Shown one piece after another: positions 12,184 to 23,710 of a stretch of 64,000 nt of DNA; within the stretch, counting starts at the first letter, position 1; each line of letters opens with the position of its first letter. The notes under the pieces were generated by a model that saw only the letters and a program-made list of their open reading frames with translations, ran no database searches and had not been told where the DNA came from. The position numbers were made by a program, and so were the translations under genes. Source of the DNA: Rutstroemia sp. NJR-2017a BVV2 (taxonomy: Eukaryota > Ascomycota > Leotiomycetes > Helotiales > Rutstroemiaceae); NCBI GenBank assembly GCA_002946415.1, contig NJPS01000076.1:1364001-1428000 (forward strand), given 5' to 3'.

Positions 12184-12387
12184 TTGGCTGTGAAATGGGT
12201 ACCCATGGGTGGGGTTTCTATTTTATTTAACCCACCCAGCAACCCAAGCAGGGGTGGCATATGCCAGAATAAGGTCCGGTATGGCCAATATCCCCTTCAG
12301 TAATGGGTATCCACTAGCCATTATAATACCCACCCATGGGTGCCCCAAGTCGGCGGCTACCCATCCGGTTGGTAGGTTCGCAGCCGG
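12184..12387. mobile_element. hAT-like MITE, 204 bp, with 8-bp target duplication
   Basis: The element starts TTGGCTGTGAAATGGG and ends GTAGGTTCGCAGCCGG. The termini are imperfect inverted repeats (GGCTGTGAA against GGCTGCGAA). It is flanked on both sides by GATGAGAA (12176-12183 and 12388-12395), an 8-bp duplication as made by hAT-superfamily transposases. The interior holds GGGTACCCATGGGTGG on the left and its near-complement CCACCCATGGGTGCCCC on the right, so the inverted repeats extend beyond the termini. There is no coding capacity, so mobilisation would need a transposase from elsewhere. Related copies lie near 25.2 kb and, decayed, near 4.2 kb. Confidence 0.85.
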
Positions 12388-12395
12388 GATGAGAA

Positions 12396-13637
12396 GCAAA
12401 GTGTCTATACAGTCAACTCTCAGGGACTTGGTTTTAATGTCAGAGTCTTTTCCGCGGCCGGGAGTCCAGGTAGCCAAAGAAAATGCGCAATTATCGCGAA
12501 GAGTAAATATCCAATAGCTGCGTGTTCTTGTATCAGTCTGTTGTCATTCACTGTTCAACCGCGGGAGCAACCCCGTACAAACTCGTCACCAGCGACATAT
12601 ATAAATATCTCTTCTTCGGCGGACACGCACGCGCAACAAGCGTCAGAGTCCTCCGCGAGGTTTCTTTGGTAGCAGCACCGGAGACTAGAAGTTCAAAGAT
12701 AAATGCAATTGGATTGGGCGCTGGTGCGAAAAGAGTAGATACCTGCCCATGTGCCGGCTGAGAAGCCATACAGGTGACTAAACACACTCTCCTGTATCAT
12801 TAACTTGTTCAGGTGAATGGAGTAGAAGTTGAGGAAGTGGATATGTGGCAGTCGCAGGTATGCTGTTAGGGGAATCTCTTACAGCCAACAATTGTTAACA
12901 TTCATATACTGTAGTTATCCGAAGCGACAACCAGGAGCCGAGGCTGAAATCGGGGCGACTCCTCCTAGTGTGGACTTTGCGTCATATGCACCAACAGTGT
13001 TCTTTGGATAGCGCTCGACTCGAAGGTACTGCTATTGCATAAGCAGCTACTTGCTGTGCAAATACAGAGGAAGGACGGGAAGCCATGCTTTTTTGTGCCA
13101 TCAGGTAATGATAGCAGCAACGATAGAAGAGCGAAGAAAAGATTTGTCGGCCGGAAAAAGGGGAGGCCTTCCGTCTAGGCAGTAGGTGACATTCTTGATG
13201 GGAATGCCCCGAGTCTCAACAGAATGACAACGAGCTCCATGACGAAGAAAACTTGGTCAACTCATCCTCGAGCCACCATCGACTATGACTTCTCCTCTGT
13301 AACACCGAAGCAGCCTTGCAACTTGCAGACTGCTTAATAAGTGATCAGTAAACACTAGCGCAGGAACTCTAAGGATCAAACACCCGGCAACCCACCCATC
13401 TTTTCCCATCCCCTATTCCCATGAAACCGCCCCAAAAAACTCCGAATTCCGCTCCACCAGCGTAAATCCCGACCTCGGCATTACTGAGGTGTCGTCACAC
13501 CCTTCCCCACCTATTGCCCCACCTCAAATCCACTACCGCCTTATCGCCGCGGCAGCTGTGTGTTACCACCGATTTTGGTTTTCGCTAACACGACAGTGCG
13601 GGGTCCTCGTTGTTTCTCTAGCTCCACTGTTTGCCTT
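12396..13637. other. Intergenic, possible decayed coding traces
   Basis: A plus-strand frame at 12522-12761 and another ending at 13011 look weakly coding, but the phases do not join through plausible introns. No domain is recognisable. The last few hundred bases are the C-rich upstream region of the EthD gene. Confidence 0.4.
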
Positions 13638-13645
13638 TATATAAA
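13638..13645 (+). promoter_or_regulatory. TATA box of the EthD gene
   Basis: TATATAAA lies about 105 bp before the start codon. A pyrimidine-rich leader follows (CTCCTTCCTTCATTACTTG and similar). This is a typical fungal core promoter arrangement; the transcription start was not determined. Confidence 0.55.
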
Positions 13646-13750
13646 CGTCGTTCCTCCTTCCTTCATTACTTGACATCTCTTCCAAACCATTCAAATCCCA
13701 CACTCCTCCCTTCTAGACCAACTCAGCAAACACCGCAACAAATAGTCACA

Positions 13751-14214
13751 ATGCCCGCCGCAATCGTCACAGTAATGTACCCGAAGACGGAAACGTCAAC
13801 TTTCGATATGGATTACTACATGAAGACGCACATGCCGTTGGTACAGGAGAAATGGGGTCCGCATGGACTGCAAAACTGGACTGTTTTGGAACTGGATGGC
13901 AAGGATGGTTGGTCTGTGTATGTATTCTCTGGATTTACCTCCAATATTTCTCTTATTCTCTTATATCACGACTTACCTAAAAGTCTATGTACGCCGATAG
14001 ATAGAGAGAAGTTTGACGTCATGGAGATGCATTATGGGAATAACGAAGAAGCTAATGACCACACAGACAAGCAATTCTCTACTGGGACAGTATGGAGAGC
14101 TTCGGGAAGGGCGTGGAAGCTGAGGCCGAAAAGATCATGGGTGATATTCCAAATTTCAGCTCGGAGAAACCGTTGCTTGTGAAGGGAACCGAGGTTCCAA
14201 GAGCTAGCAAGTAG
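13751..14214 (+). CDS. EthD-domain protein (dimeric alpha-beta barrel)
   Basis: Two exons, 13751-13917 and 14067-14214, give 104 residues. The intron is 149 nt with a GTATGT donor, a GCTAATG branch point and a CACAG acceptor. The first exon encodes VTVMYPK, then FDMDYYMKTHMPLV, the usual start of the EthD/ferredoxin-like fold. The second encodes QAILYWDSMESF and GDIPNFSSEKPLL, the usual end. Single-domain proteins of about 100 residues are typical of the fungal family. They form homodimeric barrels related to EthD, a protein of bacterial ETBE degradation, and the substrate is generally unknown. No signal peptide is present, so a cytosolic location is likely. The ATG sits in an ACAATGCC context. 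An in-frame upstream extension exists but falls in the leader. Confidence 0.88.
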
Positions 14215-15992
14215 GGCTATTACTGGAGGCATCGAGATGCATGTACAAATCAAGAACCAGAAGGATGGAAAGACATGGTGCGAGGTGGAACAGGATCAGA
14301 TGATGGAGGTCAAATGAGAAATGATATTGTAGTCATGCGAGTCCTGTTATGGGTCGTTGCTGCATTTGATTGGTGTAGATTGTGTGATGGTCTTCTGCGC
14401 TGTCCGTCCTATTATCTTGTATTGCACTTTGTCAAGTACTACATGCGTCTGTGTATGACAATTTGCCCTCCCTATATCCATACGTTACCTCTTCCATTAA
14501 ATAGCCCAATACCCTTATCAGGGCTCCTCCCTAGAGCACTCACCAATCCACACCAAACCTACCATACTAGACACAAACCAGCACAGTAGCCTGTCTTTGT
14601 CCTAGACCCACCTTGCATACTTATATCTTTATGTCCGCACCTGCAATACAACAGCCATGGACCCACGCCTAAGAACCGATAGCACGAATCCAAGCCCGAA
14701 GATTTCACAATCTCCACCGCATAGATCTAGCAGCGGAACCTTTCCACAAAGCAGGTTCCAAAGCATCACCTTCCCCATCCATGCAGTCTCCCGTGGGGAC
14801 AATATCAAACGTGCCAGATTATTTCTTGTCCATCCATTTCCGTTCCCGTCCTTACTTATTATCTCACACCCGTCCCCCTTTTCCAATTCCAAAGTCCCCC
14901 GAACTGTATGGCGCATACATCACTCGTTTCTATTCGCGATCGCGGAAAAGGAAGGGCGTTCAGAGTTCGTAACCACCAGCTTCAGAGTCCGTCAGAACCT
15001 ACGGTATCCTCACACTGGCTCAAGCCGTGCTACTTGGTGCCGTCCTAATTATTCCCTGCCGAGGCCGTTGTCTAGCACGAGGGTCCCGTGGCGCATCGTC
15101 AAGCACAGCGGCTAGTTGAGGGGCGTTACTGTTCTAGCGATCGCATTCGTTCTTCGCCGTAGACTGTAGATTGGGTATTCCCTTGTAGAGTCAGGACCTG
15201 CCGAACAAACTTTGACTCTATGTTTTCGTTCAGTGAAGGGACGAGGAGGTGACGCGATGTGGGTGGGGTTTCCCTTCAGTTGCTGACTAAGGATTGCCCC
15301 TCCAGCCACGGTGAGCCACATAGAGGGGTAATTTTAGCGTCGGCATCGACCTCAAGATAGTTCGTGTGCAAATATTCTATATAACAGAGTCTCATAGGGT
15401 TTGTCCCTCTTGGGAGTCTATGAGATAGTTATCCGAGCTTCTTTCTTTCCTTTGAATCCATGCAAGAATTCTGACGCGTGCCCTGAAAGCCTCTCAAAAG
15501 TTTCTGGCGAACTTACAGCTCTGTCTTGCAGCACTCTGTTCGTCATATTGAGACACGATGTAATGAAGGGGCATGCATGCACAGTACAGTGAATAGTGAG
15601 TTGCCAGAAGAAAAAGCAATCAGAGGAAAGCATTCGCCCAGTCAGTCATGACTGCAGCAACTCCTCCTTTCTGCAGAGATTTTCTCCCACGAATGCTCTC
15701 GGGCTCGGCATTTCAGAGGTCTAATTCAATGAAGCATCCTCTGGTAGATAAGTCTAATCTCGACTGCCTTGATAATATTCCGAACATTCCCTGCTGTTTC
15801 TGGACTTCCTGCTCGACATGGCAATCGTCGACCTTGTCGGATGTTGTGTGGATCGTCTCGTCTTGCAAGATGTGACCTACATTTGCATTTGCGTCTCCGT
15901 TGGCATCACGGCGGAAAGGAACACCAGCCCACAATTCCAATACACATTCAGCAACGTCCATGGAGAGCTCGACTTCCACCACAACACTTCCT
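14215..15992. other. Intergenic; a possible coding relic near 14656-15115
   Basis: A plus-strand frame from an ATG at 14656 runs for 152 codons and is Ser/Pro-rich. A second overlapping frame encodes a hydrophobic stretch (YGILTLAQAVLLGAVLII) after an internal TAA. Neither matches a family I know and no clean intron joins them. The rest shows nothing. Confidence 0.35.
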
Positions 15993-17005
15993 CTATGAAG
16001 TATTGCCACTGGTTCCCACAAACACGACTAGTACTGCAGCATAGGCCGCCGTTCCTGACAATACGTTAAAGGGTTGATCCAAGTACACCGCCAGAGTGAA
16101 TCCGAAAGCAATAACGCAAACTGACGTGGTGAGCAGTGTTGTGAGTAGCGTTTTCTTTAGGACCATGAGGAGCATGGGACCAATCAAAAAAGCCCCGCCA
16201 ACTCCAGCCATGGCCAACCTCTGAAGGAAATTCTCGAACTTTGCCTTCCTGTGCATTTCTGTGCGAGATCCGCCGAATAATGTGGACGACCGATTTTTAT
16301 CATGTGGTTGCGCAACCTGCGTTAAAAGTCCTCACATCTTGGTGGAGTTTTGGTATGTGGTAATCTGCTTTCTGATCGCTGGTCATGGAGGAGGTTTTCT
16401 CGAAGAATTCCTTCAGGCTTTCGTTTATTAAATTTTTGTCACGTAGCCGCGAAGTTGTCAAAATGAATGGATCATTCATTCTTCCCTTAGCTGCACATGC
16501 TTTGATCTTCTCCCAGTCGGTAAGCGCTTGCACTAGCTTGTGCTTCAGCAAATAACTCAACTCAAACTCTGGATTTCGGAATCTTACCGTATTTGTGAGA
16601 AGTGGCTGATGTAGAAGTGGTAACTGACTTCCTGTATCTGAAATCGAGAGCTTCTTCCAACAACTGCCTCTGCAACTTGAGCAACTCAATTCTATGCAGC
16701 GAGGCCAAATTGATTGTCAATGATGAGTCATCAAAGGTGAATACTGTCGCTTCGTAGACTCTTCGTAGATGCGCCTCGAATTGTTCTTTCCCGAAAACGC
16801 CCCCCTTACCGGGAGTAGTTTTTTTTAGTGAGCCATAGAAAGCTTCATATAAAGATTCGTATAAAGGGCTTTCCTCCTCAGTGCCTGCGATTTCGCTAGA
16901 CGAAGACATAACATTTTGGTCACTGGGATTTTGACTACCAAGGGTGTTGGTTCCGTCTCTACCTCGTTCAAGATCTGGTTGTTCCTGTATCGTTTGCAAA
17001 GACAT
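15993..17005 (-). CDS. DUF6594-domain membrane protein
   Basis: Three exons on the minus strand: 17005-16629, 16582-16317 and 16258-15993. The introns are 46 and 58 nt, and the total is 302 residues. The first intron was placed so that FRYRK joins FRNPEFELSYLLKHK. The cytosolic part has the family pattern HRIELLKLQRQLLEEALDFR followed by LTDWEKIKACAAKGR and DPFILTTSRL. The C-terminal 85 residues hold three hydrophobic helices ending in GTAAYAAVLVVFVG, the most conserved block of fungal DUF6594 proteins. The biochemical role of this family is unknown; a membrane location is inferred. The second intron's GTTGCG donor is weak, so that junction is less certain. A truncated relative lies 6 kb downstream. 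Confidence 0.85.
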
Positions 17006-17399
17006 TCCGATCGTTACTCAATTTCTTCGAGATTTGAGGAAAGTTTCATTGTGAGCTTTATCAAGGGATCATGGAAAGGAAAGGAAAAAGAAGAAGTGTT
17101 GTCCGGAAGAGCTTTGAATTGCCACGTTGAGGTTACGCTAAAATTACAGCCTCATGGCGCCCAATGCAGTAGAAGGCTACCAATAGAACGCTTAACAGAC
17201 CTTTCTAGCTTTTATGCAATTAGCTTTGTTTTCCCTCAGAAGTCTCAAACTCTATTTTAGTCTCTTCCGTAAAAAAATTAAAGGAGTCAAATTGGCGATA
17301 TGCATGCAGCGACAACTCCGAGGTCATATGGATTTCATAGGGACTCAGATATGCCTTCAATACATATATCTCTTCCAGGCTCCTCTTACCTTTTCAACT
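17006..17399. other. Promoter region of the DUF6594 gene
   Basis: Separates the 5' end of the DUF6594 gene from the 3' end of the decarboxylase-like gene. No gene or clear regulatory motif was recognised. Confidence 0.45.
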
Positions 17400-18048
17400 C
17401 TACGTTCCCTTGGGTAACCCAACATTCCCAGCATTCATCAAAATCGACGCATGCATAAAAGCCGCTGCCTTCTGCACTACCCCCAGCACGCCTTCCCTTC
17501 CCAATACCTCTAAAGCATCATCATACGACTCTCCATCCAGCGGTCCCCTCGTCTGCGCTAGTTTCACAGCCAATTTATACACAGCTGCTTCCCGCGCCCC
17601 AATATCTGCTGGACACCTCCCCTCAAGCATCTCCTTAACCTGCACCGAACTATACCCTGCCTTCTCGGCAAGTATAGAATGTGCATAAATTCCATACTTC
17701 GCGTGGGTAACGGAGAGGACGCCCATAGCTGCTGCTTCTGCTTCGGTTGCAGGGTGGAGTCCGGCAGTGGCAAGCTGGAGTGATACCCAGGGTTGGACGA
17801 TGGTGGGTGTGTAGCTTGTAAAGGTGTTAGCATTTGGGGCTTGTGTTTGGCGGAGGAGAGAGTGGTCACAGGAGGATGTTGAGGGGACCTTGGAGTGCGC
17901 CGTCCGGGTCTTGTGTGATGATTTTATTGCCATATACTTTCTTTGTCATGTCGGCAAGGTACTCATATTGTGCGCCTTGAGCTCCGTTGAGGTTTTTGTT
18001 TGCGGGCGTGAGGGGTGGAAAGCGGGGTAGCTCAACAAGATCTGGCAT
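17400..18048 (-). pseudogene. Carboxymuconolactone decarboxylase/AhpD-like, frameshifted
   Basis: An ATG at 18048 opens a frame typical of the fungal family (MPDLVELPRFPPLTPANKN, then QDPDGALQGPLNILL) but meets TGA at 17868-17866. The homologous sequence continues without a gap in another frame: VQPWVSLQLATAG, HAKYGIYAHSILAEKAG, ADIGAREAAVYKLAVKLA and GREGVLGVVQKAAAFMHASIL, to a stop at 17400. The shift equals one extra base near 17865-17875. No GT-AG intron fits, because the two parts abut. Corrected length would be about 215 residues, close to family size. Relatives are AhpD-fold proteins, often redox or decarboxylating. The redox CxxC of classical AhpD is not visible. Either a recent pseudogene or a sequencing error. 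Confidence 0.75.
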
Positions 18049-19802
18049 GTTGACGGAATGGAAATCAAGGAGCGGACTAAATTATGAAGAAAGCAAAAGT
18101 TACAACTCTGAAGACTGGGCTAGATGAGTTTTATATCTCAGAGACGAGTGGTGAAAAGTTAATCGTATTACTAGGTGATGGACGATTCTTCCGAGGGAGA
18201 TAGCTTTACGTCAGACTCCCCCACTACGACATTTTCTTATCGTGTTTTCACGTAAATGTAAGAGACGGCATCATCATTGCAGGCAGCACTATAGAAGTGT
18301 ACACTTGTCATTGGTGCAATATTTCTTTGAATCCAATTAAGGAGATTCTTGGGAGTACGAAGAACCCAATTGTATCACTGGCCGACAATATAACGCCGTG
18401 TTGACCCGCCTATCCATTCATCAAACCATCATCACTTCGACGATGCTTTGAAAATGGGGAAGATCGAGACATGAGAGCTCTATTCCTCGGTTTGCTCCTC
18501 TGATATGTAGATCCGATGGCCGTCATGTCCCAGGATCAATTCTTTCTTCATCCCTTGATGAGCATTAATTTGCATAGAGCCTCCTCTGACTCAGAGGAGC
18601 GCCGGTATCAACCGCCCCGCAGAGAGCAGCTCTTCCAACGGAGTGCGGCGAGCATACTTCTTCCTACGAACGAGCAGTAAGAATGAGAACATTGGAAGGT
18701 GACAATATGCAACGGCCACTGGGATAGCAGAATTTAATAATTTATGATAGACCATGAGACGACAGATAGACAAACTCGGCCATCGAAGTTTTCTTTGGTC
18801 ACAACGTCTATTCATGAAAAAACGACTCAATAGGATCTCAGTTTAGAACTTTGTTCCCTATCTGGATACCAATTCTAGAATCCCTGGGAAAATTTGTAGC
18901 GAGGCATGAACATAAAGAAAAGAGATTAGCGTTGGGTTGTGCTATCTATCGGTTCCTTTCAGGGGCGCATGCGCTAGCAAGATTAAAAGTATGAAGGATG
19001 GTTGTGGAGGTGAATCGCGGGGATTTCGATGATCGAAGGTGAATAACTGGAAGATATCTGGTTCGGTTTCTGGTGAAATTAAAGAGGGTGAATCTAAACT
19101 CCCCTGAATAACCAACATACACCGTTATCAACACTTCCTTACATGTGCATTCCCATCACTTGCATCCTTGACTACCTAGCAAAGCAAGAACAAAGCCCAG
19201 ACACGAGGAAAGAAAAACCAAGACCTATCAGACGGCCTTCCATGAATCAGTGATATCGTGAAAGACTGAACAGACTCCAGACCTATCTGCTCCATGCAAG
19301 ATAAGATCTCGCGTTTTACATGGCGTACACCGATGCGGCCTGAAACAATGCACAAGAACAAGACCCTACGTACCTTTATCTTCTATCAGGAGTACACGCT
19401 TTGTTTCAAAACGTGTCTTTGCTAGCCAACCACAACGTAAAGCAGTGCTGAAACAATCCACAGGCGGTACGAAAGTACAACAACCCTGCATTTGGATCTG
19501 GAGAAAAGTGGAGACCAAGATGACAACTTTGCAGGTTGGCTTGGCGGTAAGTGTGGAGCGTGGATTAATGCTGTGCACGGCCGCGATAGTAAGACCTGTC
19601 AGTCTAGAGCGACCATAGAATTTCGACGCAGATGTTCCTTTGAGAGTGCACACACGTGGAAAATTGAATACAGACGATATTTTGACGAAATTTTGATACA
19701 TAGAATATTCCCCAAACCATGCCATCCAGGCGATCTAACGAGCCAGCGTCCAGGAGGGAAACAAGGCATAAACCAAGAGGGAAATGGATATCATAAAAAA
19801 GA
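18049..19802. other. Intergenic, no gene seen
   Basis: Upstream of the decarboxylase-like gene and downstream of the secreted-protein gene. The short frames have no coding character, and no repeats were noticed. Confidence 0.5.
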
Positions 19803-20631
19803 TCAAGAGAAATTGACAGTAACATGCCCGCCATTACTGAATCCCTGACAGCCACCGGTGGGGTTACCCGCCTTCATTCCATAAGTAGCACCCGGTTGAC
19901 TACCCACAGCGCAACCATTTAGATTATATGTGCCAGATGCGCCACAGGTGTTTCCTTGTCCTGGCTTGCATTGGAATACACATTTCGACATATTGGCGAC
20001 ACAGCCATTACTGCCGACAGTAATAGACATGGCGTTTCCACTCATGTTAATCTCACTCGAAATATCGACAGTAGCGTATCCACCCGTAGTAAACTCTCCC
20101 CATGTGTTGTTGATCTGGCCATATTGGGTCAAAGTGGTCTGTCCGTTGTAGAGCGCTGACCATCCACCAGATATACCGTTGGCCATAGAGATTGTGACGG
20201 TTTGCCCAGCACTTAAAGAGTAGGAGACGGCCGGTGTGCGCGCGACCATGAACGAGCTTTGGTAATCGCCGGTGACTTGAGTCCAGATGATCAGAGTGAT
20301 TGGTACTGCGGCCTTGTTGGTGAAAGCAAATATATTTGGTCCTTGACTTCCGATCCATATGCCCTCATTAGCGGCTTTAGCATTCGTGCCCATACCCGCC
20401 ATTTTGATAGTCGACATGTGGTTGCAGTCAGATGCGGAGAGTCCTGATACAGGACTCGCGCAAGAGAAGGTGCCACGCTTCTCGAGAGTGGTAGTTGTAC
20501 TGCAGAATGGTAAGTGATGTGCAAAGCAATTCGAAGTGGGAACATGGTACTAACATTGGGTTTGTAGGAGCCGCTAACGCGAGCGAAAGCATACTAATCC
20601 CCGCAAGGACCGCCGATATAGAGAACATCAT
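19803..20631 (-). CDS. Secreted cysteine-rich protein with Kex2-type propeptide
   Basis: Two exons on the minus strand, 20631-20555 and 20499-19803, give 257 residues. The intron is 55 nt (GTTAGT...CTGCAG). Residues 1-21 form a signal peptide (MMFSISAVLAGISMLSLALA). A short Thr-rich pro-region ends in LEKR, a Kex2 cleavage site, at about residue 33. The mature part has about nine cysteines, a Gly/Ser/Thr-rich beta-strand character, INNTWGEFTTGG and the block SSEINMSGNAMSI, then a Cys-rich tail (CVFQCKPGQGNTCG, PTGGCQGFSNGGHVTV). The tail pattern recalls secreted fungal thaumatin-like or Asp f 4-like antigens and effector candidates. I cannot name the family with certainty. Extracellular location is well supported; a role with a host or substrate is only inference. 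Confidence 0.88.
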
Positions 20632-23074
20632 CTTCGAAATATTAATAGAGTTGGAGATTGGTAAGAATATTTGAAATGAGTGTGGGAAATGAGTGTGTGA
20701 TGGAAGGAAAAGAGTGACTTGGTATAGAAAGCGAAAGAATTCTCAAAGAGTCTCTAAAAGGAGTGAATGCAAAGGAAAAGACTAGAACCTGTGACAAAGG
20801 GAGTGATTCAACAAGGCAGATAGGCTAGGTATTATACTGAATGAAAGAGAAACATACATCAAGCATAGTGGTGGGTAGGCCTGTAGATGCTAGCTGGAAT
20901 GCTTGGGCCTGGGGGACCGTAGCCATAGGAATGCTACCCACAGCAACGTGGAAAATGAGAATTAATCCTAAAACAAGCAACGGCCATATCTGAATACTAC
21001 AAGAAACAGCTAGAAACGACTTCGTCCCCAGAGAATCGTTGGGTGCGCCGCACGCTCATCGTGATATGAGGCTCCTGATACATCCTCCACCACGGAAAAG
21101 AACCCCCAAAACGGCAATTTACATCCTGATTTCTTCCAGGATGGCAGTTTTTTACGAAAAGAAGTTTCAAACTGTTTAAAGTAATATAACGATTAGTGAC
21201 AAGGAAAGCGCTCGTAAGGATTGAGATGAGGAGAGCCCAGTCAGCTGTGAGAAAAGTTTCTAATTTCCCGAGATCCTCATTGCAGGCTGTGTAATCCCAC
21301 TGAGGAACACCCGTATCAAGATAATTGCTACGCTGGCAGCATGAGTTGACATTCGCAGTTCTGAGTTGGAAAACATTGCATTACGCGGTCGAATATACGT
21401 AAGACTTCGATTCCGACGCCTGAGCAAGCGGTCGCGGGTCGAGCTGAATAGACCGTTCTCCCACACGATAGCCGGTCCAGACACAACCTGTGGCGGTTAC
21501 CCAAAACCTGGCCCTACGAGGCTACGACTCGACCCCGACTGGAGTATTCCCACATCCTTAACACGTGAGATTAAATGAGTATACTTTCGAAGCCAGATCT
21601 CAAGAGGATTCAGGTGTCTTGACTGAATCTCTATGGACGGAATGTGTGGTGGCTTAGACTGAAATGGTAAGCTCCGCTGATGTAGTCGAGGTTTCGTGGT
21701 GAATAGACCCGTGCGTCCAACACTACACCTATTCTGTCACTAGCCTTAATTCTTCATTATCACCACAACAATGAACTCTCAGATCTGGCTGGCGATATCA
21801 TCAACATCGCTTGTCGTCGTTCTTTCTCGAGTCTCTTTAGAACTACGAAAGCTTACATATTGACGAAAGATGGATCGAAATCGTGCCCGCATGCTGCACA
21901 AACCGACAAAGGCAAGCCATCCTATGTTCTTTGTGGTCGAATCCCCCTGCGCGCGGGTCTCAGAGTCTCGTTGGTTTTCTGTCTTTGAAAGCATTTTCAG
22001 TCAAGCTCTGAAGAATAGAGATTGTCGCTTATATTCTTTGACTCTTGTTCAAGAGCAACCGAATGCCATTTCTTTCTCTTCAATCGCGAGCTGGCCGCTA
22101 TGTTGTCGTTAGATCCTCCACCAACATACTGGAGAATGGTGCTTCAGGCTTTATACAACTACGACAAGGAACAATGGTACTGGAATACAGATTGTTTGAT
22201 GCGATTCGCTTACTAAGAGATCTTTCATCGCACGCAGCCCTACCTCGAATGGACCATACGCCTCGAATCACTCACAGGCAGCCGTGACGTGAGAGGAGGA
22301 TGAGGAACCGCGACCATCACCGAGAGCAGGCTGTTCTATATGGATCGTTCTCGGTCCACAAAGTTGCAAAATGGCCTCTTAGTGATGTGACATGATGCGT
22401 TGTGCGGTCGTGCTCGTGGTCTAGAACTGACCTACACTGATCGAAGGATTCAGGCCTTTACTTCGTATACCATTGGTCAATGCCTGTACGTTACTGGACC
22501 CTTTAGGATTATTTGGACCTAGTAGGACTACATGCAGTTCGCGCACGTCTCTCAGTACGTACACGTTGAGATGAAATATTTTCGTTGGAAACCGTGATGG
22601 CGCCCGTCGTCGACAGATGGCCCACGCACTCTCAATCACACACGATCGCGGGTTTTTAAGAGTTCTAGAGATTGGCCTAGAGTCCTCGCTCAGTGTCGAT
22701 TCTTGAGGGAGTATTGTTTATTTCGAGGCATTTGCTGTGGTAATACCCACACTTCATTCTGCGTTTAAGATGATTAGCCTAATCGACATGCTCCCCAAAT
22801 ACTCGTCTCGGTATATGAGTAAGCAGTTCACACTGAAGAACATATGTCTGGTTAACACATTCTACCGTATTGTTATGCGCCATTTCTTCGCGGCTGGATA
22901 CGAGTGCCTGCCCCAAACCACACAATATACCCCCAGCGGGGCCATTAATTTATGGTTCGATTCCAGACATTCACATAAGGAATATATCCCTTTTATTTCC
23001 CCAAAGACAAATCCTGCATGCCGTCCATCACCTAAATTCCTAAACCCACGAGCGAAACCTAAAGACAGCGCCTG
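20632..23074. other. Intergenic, no gene seen
   Basis: Contains the upstream region of the secreted-protein gene, then about 2 kb in which no frame has a convincing start, splice partner or domain. The sequence at 22961 resembles a tRNA T-loop but no tRNA fits around it. Confidence 0.45.
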
Positions 23075-23668
23075 TTAGGCTGCGGTGCCATTAGTGCTGG
23101 CGCTTCTAATAAATACAACTTCAACTGCTGCAAATCTGAAAGTTCATCAGCATCCCCTATCCTGCATCTTTCAAGTCAAAACTTACGCGGCAGTTGCTGC
23201 AAAGACATCAATCGTTTCCGCCAAAGACCAATAAGAAAGCACAAACGCGAAGAGTGCTGTAAAAGCCAACATGGCTCCTATCCGCTTCACGGTTTTATCG
23301 ATGAGATAGAGCGCCAGAATCACAAGCCCGGAGAACAGGGAAGCCAGAACCGAGGTGAAAACCTTCGCGACACAATCTAATCGTTCATCGGGATAATATC
23401 TCTGCTTTGTTTGCGGGTCGGCTAAATTGGTTCCCTATCGTGTTCAACCTCGTCAAATCTTATCGTTTGTTATGGTGTCTAGAATCGTTACCTTGCTTCT
23501 ACGTCCGTAGATGAAATCGTAAACCATTACCATACCAATAGCTGTTGCGCGCCCTAGGCCCCTCTCTCTCATGGTTAGTGTAATCATATCGTTATCATAT
23601 CGCTCATTCCAAGTGTCCTCTTCATACCCCTGGAGAAAGTTACCGCCCTCTAGAATACCCCAAGCCAC
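23075..23668 (-). pseudogene. 5'-truncated DUF6594-domain gene
   Basis: Three minus-strand coding blocks join in phase: 23668-23492, 23434-23187 and 23135-23075. They are separated by introns of 57 and 51 nt (GTAACG...GATAG and GTAAGT...TTCAG). They encode the second half of a DUF6594 protein: YDNDMITL..RER, KVFTSVLASLFSGLVILALYL, IGAMLAFTALFAFVLSYW and FAATAAFAAVEVVFI. Three membrane helices are evident. The open block begins without an ATG, and the next in-frame ATG is at 23587, so the cytosolic half present in the neighbouring complete DUF6594 gene is missing. A decayed plus-strand gene begins immediately upstream, in head-to-head orientation. It may be truncated, or its first exons may be unrecognised. 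Confidence 0.6.
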
Positions 23669-23710
23669 TTTCTAAGAAGCTTTAAATTGCGCTTCTGGGG
23701 ACCCGAAGTT

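Noticed and set aside
12522..13011. Possible exons between the MITE and the EthD gene
   Set aside because: Candidate exons do not join in phase through any GT-AG introns I could place.
14656..15115. Possible Ser/Pro-rich gene
   Set aside because: Composition is unconvincing, competing frames overlap it and one contains an internal stop. Left as a possible relic.
16500..16640. Intron starting GTAAGA at 16587 in the DUF6594 gene
   Set aside because: Using it would remove the conserved FELSYLLKHK segment. The 46-nt intron beginning GTCAGT keeps the family pattern.
22945..22975. GGTTCGATTCC resembling a tRNA T-loop
   Set aside because: The flanking bases form no acceptor stem, D-arm or anticodon arm, and the T-stem has a mismatch.
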